DNA of 64,000 nt from the NCBI GenBank assembly GCA_016926475.1, contig JAFGON010000023.1:1-64000 (forward strand), read 5' to 3'. Under the pieces are notes generated by a model, which saw nothing but the letters and a program-made list of their open reading frames with translations, did no database searches and was not told the origin of the DNA. Position 1 is the stretch's first letter. Each line of letters begins with the position of its first letter. Shown in pieces: positions 59,807 to 64,000 of this stretch. The stretch comes from a candidate division WOR-3 bacterium. Its GTDB lineage: Bacteria > SDB-A. The position numbers and the translations under genes were made by a program.

Positions 59807-60189
59807 ACATGCGGTTAATGCGTTTTCTGCTTCTGCTTTTGACTTTTAGCTGTTCGGTAAAAAACAGCACGGTCTTTGACCAGTCTTTTAACCGAGACAC
59901 TGTTTCCCTGTGTTTCAGACAAAAATTTTCTATCGTTCTTCCATCAAACCCTACAACGGGATACAAATGGGGGATAGACTCCTCAAAAAGCGGATTTTTT
60001 TCACTGGAAAGCGCACTCTTCGTGCAGAATAACAGTGGTGTTCTAGGTTCAGGGGGCAGAGAAATTTTCTTTTTCCAGGCGCCGGAAGAAAATTTATCCA
60101 GGCTATCAATGGTTTACAAGCGCGACTGGGAGGAAAAACCGGGGATTGACTCTTTTGTGCTTTTCTTTAAACTGCAAACGGTTTTTTAG
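59803..60189 (+). CDS. Chagasin-family (I42) cysteine-protease inhibitor lipoprotein
   Basis: 128 residues (GTG 59803; ATG 59809 or 59818 are alternatives). Lipobox LLTFSC. Chagasin loop motifs are present: NPTTGYKW (loop BC), GVLGSGGRE (loop DE, GxGG-like) and YKRDWEE in place of the usual RPW loop. The family inhibits papain-like cysteine peptidases by inserting these loops in the active cleft. It may protect the cell surface from its own or foreign proteases. Confidence 0.82.
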   Translation: MNMRLMRFLLLLLTFSCSVKNSTVFDQSFNRDTVSLCFRQKFSIVLPSNPTTGYKWGIDSSKSGFFSLESALFVQNNSGVLGSGGREIFFFQAPEENLSRLSMVYKRDWEEKPGIDSFVLFFKLQTVF

Positions 60190-60195
60190 AGAAAA

Positions 60196-60843
60196 TCAAA
60201 GGTTGTGCTTGATAATTTTCCCCTGAAAAATGAAAACCACTTCTTCGGAAATGTTTGTTGAGAGGTCGGCTATTCTTTCGAGATCGTGCGTTATGTTAAT
60301 CATTTTCAGGGCTCTTTCTATGCTCGCTGGATCCGACAGCATTATATCTATTAGTTCTTTAATTATTTTATCTTTTCTATCGTCAACTTCGTCGTCTTTC
60401 GCGCAGACCTCCCTCGCGAGAGAGATGTCTTCTCTTATAAAGGCTTTGATGCTGTTTTTGAACATGAAAAGGACGTCTTCTTTCATCTTTTCCAAATCGT
60501 CGTAGTCTTTTAGCTTTGGTTTATCCACCAAAAAAAGCGCGTGCTGGGCAATGTTGACAGCGTGATCCCCTATTCTCTCGAGATCGCTGTTCATTTCCAT
60601 TATCATCAAAACTTTTCTCAGGTCAGATGCTTTTGGGCTGAACTGGGCTATTGTTTGAGCGCCAAACTCTTCGATTTCTACGTCTTTGAGATTCGCTTGT
60701 TTCTCGAGGTTTTCTATGACTTCTTTCAAAATCGCGGTGTTGATGCTCGTGAGACCAGAAAAGCTCTTCACTATCATCAGTTCTATTAGAGAAGAAAACG
60801 AAATAATTTTCTCGTGAAGCGTTTCAATTTTTTCATGTAACAT
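60196..60843 (-). CDS. phoU: Phosphate uptake regulator PhoU
   Basis: 215 residues with two PhoU repeats, each containing a metal-binding-type motif (MEMNSDLERIGDHAVNIA and INITHDLERIADLSTNISEE). PhoU links the Pst transporter to phosphate signalling and restrains uptake. It is the last gene of the pst operon, 9 bp after pstB, and converges with the I42 inhibitor gene with only 6 bp between stops. Confidence 0.95.
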   Translation of the reverse strand: MLHEKIETLHEKIISFSSLIELMIVKSFSGLTSINTAILKEVIENLEKQANLKDVEIEEFGAQTIAQFSPKASDLRKVLMIMEMNSDLERIGDHAVNIAQHALFLVDKPKLKDYDDLEKMKEDVLFMFKNSIKAFIREDISLAREVCAKDDEVDDRKDKIIKELIDIMLSDPASIERALKMINITHDLERIADLSTNISEEVVFIFQGKIIKHNL

Positions 60844-60852
60844 TTAATCTCC

Positions 60853-61611
60853 TCAACTGAATTTCCCCGTCAAATATTCTTCCGTTATTTTATTGTCGGG
60901 AGAAGTGAACATTTTCTCTGTGTTTCCGAATTCAACCAATTCTCCCACGTAGAAAAAAGCAGTGTAGTCTGAAACCCTCGCCGCTTGAGACATGTTATGG
61001 GTGACAAGTATAAGAGTGACATATTCTTTCAATTCTACTATGAGTTCTTCAATTTTTGAAGTCGCTTTTGGATCCAGGGCGGACGTCGGCTCGTCCAGCA
61101 ATAATATTTCGGGTTTCAGCGCCAAAGATCTCGCTATACATAGCCTTTGCTGTTGACCTCCAGAGAGAAAAGTCCCCCTTTTGTGGAATTTATCCTTTAC
61201 TTCGTCCCAAAGAGCCGCCTTTCTCAGAGAATCTTCTACTATCGAATCTCTGTCGGATCTTGAAAGTTTTATTCCTCCCAGTTTATACCCGGCAATGACA
61301 TTGTCATATATATTCATTGTGGGAAAGGGGTTGGGTTTTTGAAAGACCATTCCGATTTTTCTGCGAAGCCCTATCGGGTCCAGAGAGTGGATTTCCTGTC
61401 CTCTCAAAAATATCTCACCCTCCCATCTTATCTCCCTGTCCAGCTCATGCATTCTGTTTATAGCCCTTAAAAACGTGGTTTTGCCGCATCCCGAAGGACC
61501 CATGATCGCAGTCACTTTATTCGGGGGTATTTCGACATTGATTTTGTTTAGAGCTTTTGCTTCTCCGTAGTAAAGCGAAAAGTCAACGCTTTTTAAAACT
61601 GAACTTTCCAT
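60853..61611 (-). CDS. pstB: Phosphate ABC transporter ATP-binding protein
   Basis: 252 residues from ATG 61611 ([20 protein letters not shown]). The frame is open to 61683, but that lies deep in pstA. Walker [19 protein letters not shown], signature [16 protein letters not shown] and Walker [14 protein letters not shown] are present. It powers phosphate import and overlaps the pstA end by 19 bp. Confidence 0.95.
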   Translation of the reverse strand: MESSVLKSVDFSLYYGEAKALNKINVEIPPNKVTAIMGPSGCGKTTFLRAINRMHELDREIRWEGEIFLRGQEIHSLDPIGLRRKIGMVFQKPNPFPTMNIYDNVIAGYKLGGIKLSRSDRDSIVEDSLRKAALWDEVKDKFHKRGTFLSGGQQQRLCIARSLALKPEILLLDEPTSALDPKATSKIEELIVELKEYVTLILVTHNMSQAARVSDYTAFFYVGELVEFGNTEKMFTSPDNKITEEYLTGKFS

Positions 61612-62444
61612 TTTTTCGATATTCCTGTCGCGATAAAGTTGACCAGCAATACAAACACAATTAAAAACAAAGAAGCTCCCCACGCTATATCATGCCAATC
61701 TTTGTACGGACTTGTCGCGTACCTGTATATCAGCAACGGAAGAGCGTTCACCGGTTTAAAAATATTGTAGTTCATGAATTGGTTGCCAAAAGCCGTGAAA
61801 AGAAGAGGGGCTGTCTCCCCTGCTATTCTCGACACACCCAAGAGAATTCCCGTCATTATGCCGCTGAGGCTTATTGGCAGAACAACTCCGAGAATGGTCC
61901 TGTAATAAGGGACCCCAAGAGACATGGAAGCTTCTTTTAACGTAGGATTGACCATTCCGACGGTTTCTTCAGTTGCTTTGATGACCAGGGGCAGCATCAT
62001 AATGGAAAGGGCAACCGACCCCGCAAAAGCGGAAAACATGCCTTTGAGCGGTTTGACTACCCAGATGTAGGCGATTATACCCATTATTATCGATGGAACT
62101 CCTTGAAGGACTTCAACCCAGGACCTGATCCAGAAAGCCAGATGTTTTCCCTTGTTTTCAGCGAGAAATACACCGCACAAAATTCCCACGGGGACCGATA
62201 GGATCAAAGTCAGCCCAATCAAAAGCAGAGTCCCGATTATGGCGTTAGAAATACCTCCCCCTTCTTGTCCCACCGGAGCCGGAAGAGAAAGTAAAAAATC
62301 GATATTGATTACCGACAATCCTTTTTTGACGACGAAAAATATTATCAGTAAAAGAGGAACTACCGTAGCCAGAGAAAACACTATTACGCTTGTCTTGAAA
62401 AAAATGTTTTCAGCTTTTCTGAATGAAAAGGATTTTTGCTTCAT
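61593..62444 (-). CDS. pstA: Phosphate ABC transporter permease PstA
   Basis: 283 residues with about six transmembrane helices. The permease EAA-like loop [20 protein letters not shown] and the [13 protein letters not shown] segment are typical. Its ATG overlaps the pstC stop by four bases. Inner-membrane subunit of the high-affinity phosphate importer. Confidence 0.95.
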   Translation of the reverse strand: MKQKSFSFRKAENIFFKTSVIVFSLATVVPLLLIIFFVVKKGLSVINIDFLLSLPAPVGQEGGGISNAIIGTLLLIGLTLILSVPVGILCGVFLAENKGKHLAFWIRSWVEVLQGVPSIIMGIIAYIWVVKPLKGMFSAFAGSVALSIMMLPLVIKATEETVGMVNPTLKEASMSLGVPYYRTILGVVLPISLSGIMTGILLGVSRIAGETAPLLFTAFGNQFMNYNIFKPVNALPLLIYRYATSPYKDWHDIAWGASLFLIVFVLLVNFIATGISKKWKVQF

Positions 62445-63358
62445 CTGGAATTCGACCTGTCTGTTTTTTTAATTATGAATCTCCCCGCAAAATTAATAAT
62501 TGTGGTGAGCAGAATAAGCAAAAGCCCCATCTCGATTAGCGCGGATTGATGTATGCCGCTTGACTCGTTGAATTCAAGGGCAATAATGCTCGACATTGTA
62601 TTTCCAGGTGAAAACAATGTTTTATGTATTTGAAAAATTGACCCGAGAGTTTTAGGAAGAGAATTCAGGTTTCCGATGACAAGCGTAACCGCCATGGTCT
62701 CTCCCAGCGCTCTTCCGAGAGCGAGCAGCAGCCCCGCGACAATTCCGGATCTAGCGTAGGGAAAAACAATATTCTTAATAACTTCAAATCGAGTCGCTCC
62801 GAGAGAATAACCAGCTTCCTTTAATTCCTTAGGAACCAGGTGCAGTATTTCCCTTATCAACGAAGCAGAGTAGGGAATAATCATTATCGCCAAGACCAAA
62901 GACGCGGCCATTATGCCCACTCCATAAGGGGGTATTCCAATCTTCAATTCAATGTTTCTTATGATTGGGACTATCAGGTTAAAACCCCAAAACCCGTATA
63001 TGACTGATGGAATGCCAGAAAGCAGTTCAACTGTGCTTTTTAAAAAAGCCGGAATAAAACCGTTTCTGTAGTATTCCCCCAGCAAAAGCGCGGTTGAAAA
63101 CGAGAAAGGAATTGACAATGCCAAAGACAAAAAAGAAGTCACGATCGTGCCAAATAAAAATGGAATCGCGCCAAGCTCAATTGCACTGCCGTTCCAAACT
63201 GTTTGAGGGTTCCAGTTTGATCTCGTCAAAAAGGAAAATCCCAGAGACTTGATTGAGGGAAAAGCGCCGATAGACAAAGTCAGGAAAATTCCGCCAATAA
63301 GAAAAAAAATCAGCAGTCCTGAAACAAAGAGAATGCCCCTGAAAATTTTATCGTTCAT
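62441..63358 (-). CDS. pstC: Phosphate ABC transporter permease PstC
   Basis: 305 residues with six transmembrane helices, the loop ELKEAGYSLGATRFEVIKNI and SGIPSVIYGFWGF. It pairs with PstA in the membrane. It begins 37 bp after the pstS stop. Confidence 0.95.
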   Translation of the reverse strand: MNDKIFRGILFVSGLLIFFLIGGIFLTLSIGAFPSIKSLGFSFLTRSNWNPQTVWNGSAIELGAIPFLFGTIVTSFLSLALSIPFSFSTALLLGEYYRNGFIPAFLKSTVELLSGIPSVIYGFWGFNLIVPIIRNIELKIGIPPYGVGIMAASLVLAIMIIPYSASLIREILHLVPKELKEAGYSLGATRFEVIKNIVFPYARSGIVAGLLLALGRALGETMAVTLVIGNLNSLPKTLGSIFQIHKTLFSPGNTMSSIIALEFNESSGIHQSALIEMGLLLILLTTIINFAGRFIIKKTDRSNSR

Positions 63359-63395
63359 TTTTTAGTCAAGTCTCCGGGGTTTTCCCTTAATACAG

Positions 63396-64000
63396 TTACA
63401 TCAAGGGTTTTCCGCCGTAATTGATGGATTTAATTAGTGTCTCAATGTCCCCTATGGCGTCTTGCGGCAGTGGAGCGTAATGAAGCTCTTCACAGTAAAC
63501 CTGTCCTTCGTGGGTCATCCACCATATCAAATTCACAATCTCTTTAGCCAATTCTTCGCTTCTTCCGCCGTAATTCTGGTCTTTGTAGAGAATGAGCCAT
63601 GTTAAACCGCTGATTGGGTATCCTTCCGGTGCATCAGTGTCGGTCAGGGAAACTATCATGTCAGCCGGTAAATCTATCGCGGCGGCGGAACTGACGGAGG
63701 CGATTGAAGGCGTAATGAAATTTCCGCTTTTGTTCCTGACAGATGCGACTGGCATAGAATTGCTCAGAGCGTATATCAACTCTGTGTAACCGACGGCTCC
63801 CGGGGTAGAACTTATCTGTCCTGCGACGCCAGGGTTCCCGTTCGCGCCGATTCCTACAGGCCATTCCAGGGATTTTCCTGCCCCCACTTTATCCGCCCAC
63901 TCAGGGCTGACTTTTGTCAAGTAATCACTGAAAATATGTGTCGTTCCGCTTCCATCTGATCTATGGACGACGATTATTTCCATATCAGGCAGAGATATTT
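63396..64000 (-). CDS. pstS: Phosphate-binding protein PstS, 5' end beyond the window
   Basis: The frame stays open to the window edge, covering the C-terminal ~201 residues. The phosphate-contacting segment VVHRSDGSGTTHIFSDYL, the GNPGVAG loop and GAVGYTELIYAL are canonical. The preceding residues (ISLPD before MEIIVV) are in frame, so Met at 63983 is internal. A secreted or lipid-anchored periplasmic protein delivering phosphate to PstCA. Confidence 0.94.
   Translation of the reverse strand, partial: ISLPDMEIIVVHRSDGSGTTHIFSDYLTKVSPEWADKVGAGKSLEWPVGIGANGNPGVAGQISSTPGAVGYTELIYALSNSMPVASVRNKSGNFITPSIASVSSAAAIDLPADMIVSLTDTDAPEGYPISGLTWLILYKDQNYGGRSEELAKEIVNLIWWMTHEGQVYCEELHYAPLPQDAIGDIETLIKSINYGGKPLM

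Overview
The window looks like a chromosomal segment from an uncultured bacterium of the FCB (Fibrobacteres-Chlorobi-Bacteroidetes) type or a related candidate phylum. This is an inference. It rests on a PorV/PorQ-family outer-membrane protein, several secreted proteins ending in FlgD-like or type-A-sorting-like domains (M6 peptidase, sialidase-fold protein, C25-like peptidase, a 1680-residue surface protein), many lipoproteins, and type IV pilus minor pilins. The DNA leans A+T. ATG, GTG and TTG starts are all used. No rRNA, tRNA, CRISPR array, complete insertion sequence or replication origin was seen.

Layout. 1-352: AT-rich intergenic DNA with a 52-bp tandem hairpin repeat. 353-9401: an aldo/keto reductase; a minus-strand surface-protein cluster (M6 peptidase, PorV-like barrel, zinc ribbon, propeller lipoprotein, FG-GAP protein); a sialidase-fold secreted protein; and a B12/radical SAM gene flanked by 63-bp direct repeats, one of which is the real 3' end of gmhA and the other a broken copy. 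9639-13436: gmhA, a two-ACT-domain protein with an SGNH hydrolase, and an electron-transfer flavoprotein pair with a ferredoxin-fused alpha subunit. 13558-20718: one tightly overlapping operon: COG2403-type P-loop protein, carbamate kinase, YceD, L32, PlsX, FabD, FabG, ACP, FabF. fabH is missing from its usual place. 20865-32334: a SUMF1-fold lipoprotein, then the type IV pilus minor pilin operon (FimT, PilV, PilW, PilX, unknown, PilY1 with a VWA domain) ending in the 1680-residue surface protein. 32567-38570: RND efflux operon with its TetR repressor and operator. 38697-42060: methyltransferase, cysteine desulfurase, IscU, ROK kinase. 42177-48509: small outer-membrane protein, C25-like peptidase, large hybrid histidine kinase. 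48545-55219: a TOTE-type helicase without its primase, a duplicated-domain lipoprotein, a TetR gene divergent from a self-contained transcription unit encoding 39- and 35-residue peptides, an amidohydrolase and UmuDC. 55289-60189: nucleotidyltransferase, ABC exporter and lipoprotein operon, then a lipoprotein and a chagasin-type protease inhibitor. 60196-64000: phoU-pstBAC and the 3' part of pstS.

Two signals stand out beyond the gene list. First, about six transcription-unit start genes have a good -35/-10 promoter placed so that the start codon is the predicted transcription start or within 1-2 nt of it. This suggests a leaderless mRNA class alongside ordinary Shine-Dalgarno genes. Second, the TetR/micropeptide unit at 51079-52106 has a near-consensus promoter, a dyad over the -10, a strong Shine-Dalgarno, two tiny ORFs and a strong terminator, and fits no family I recognise.
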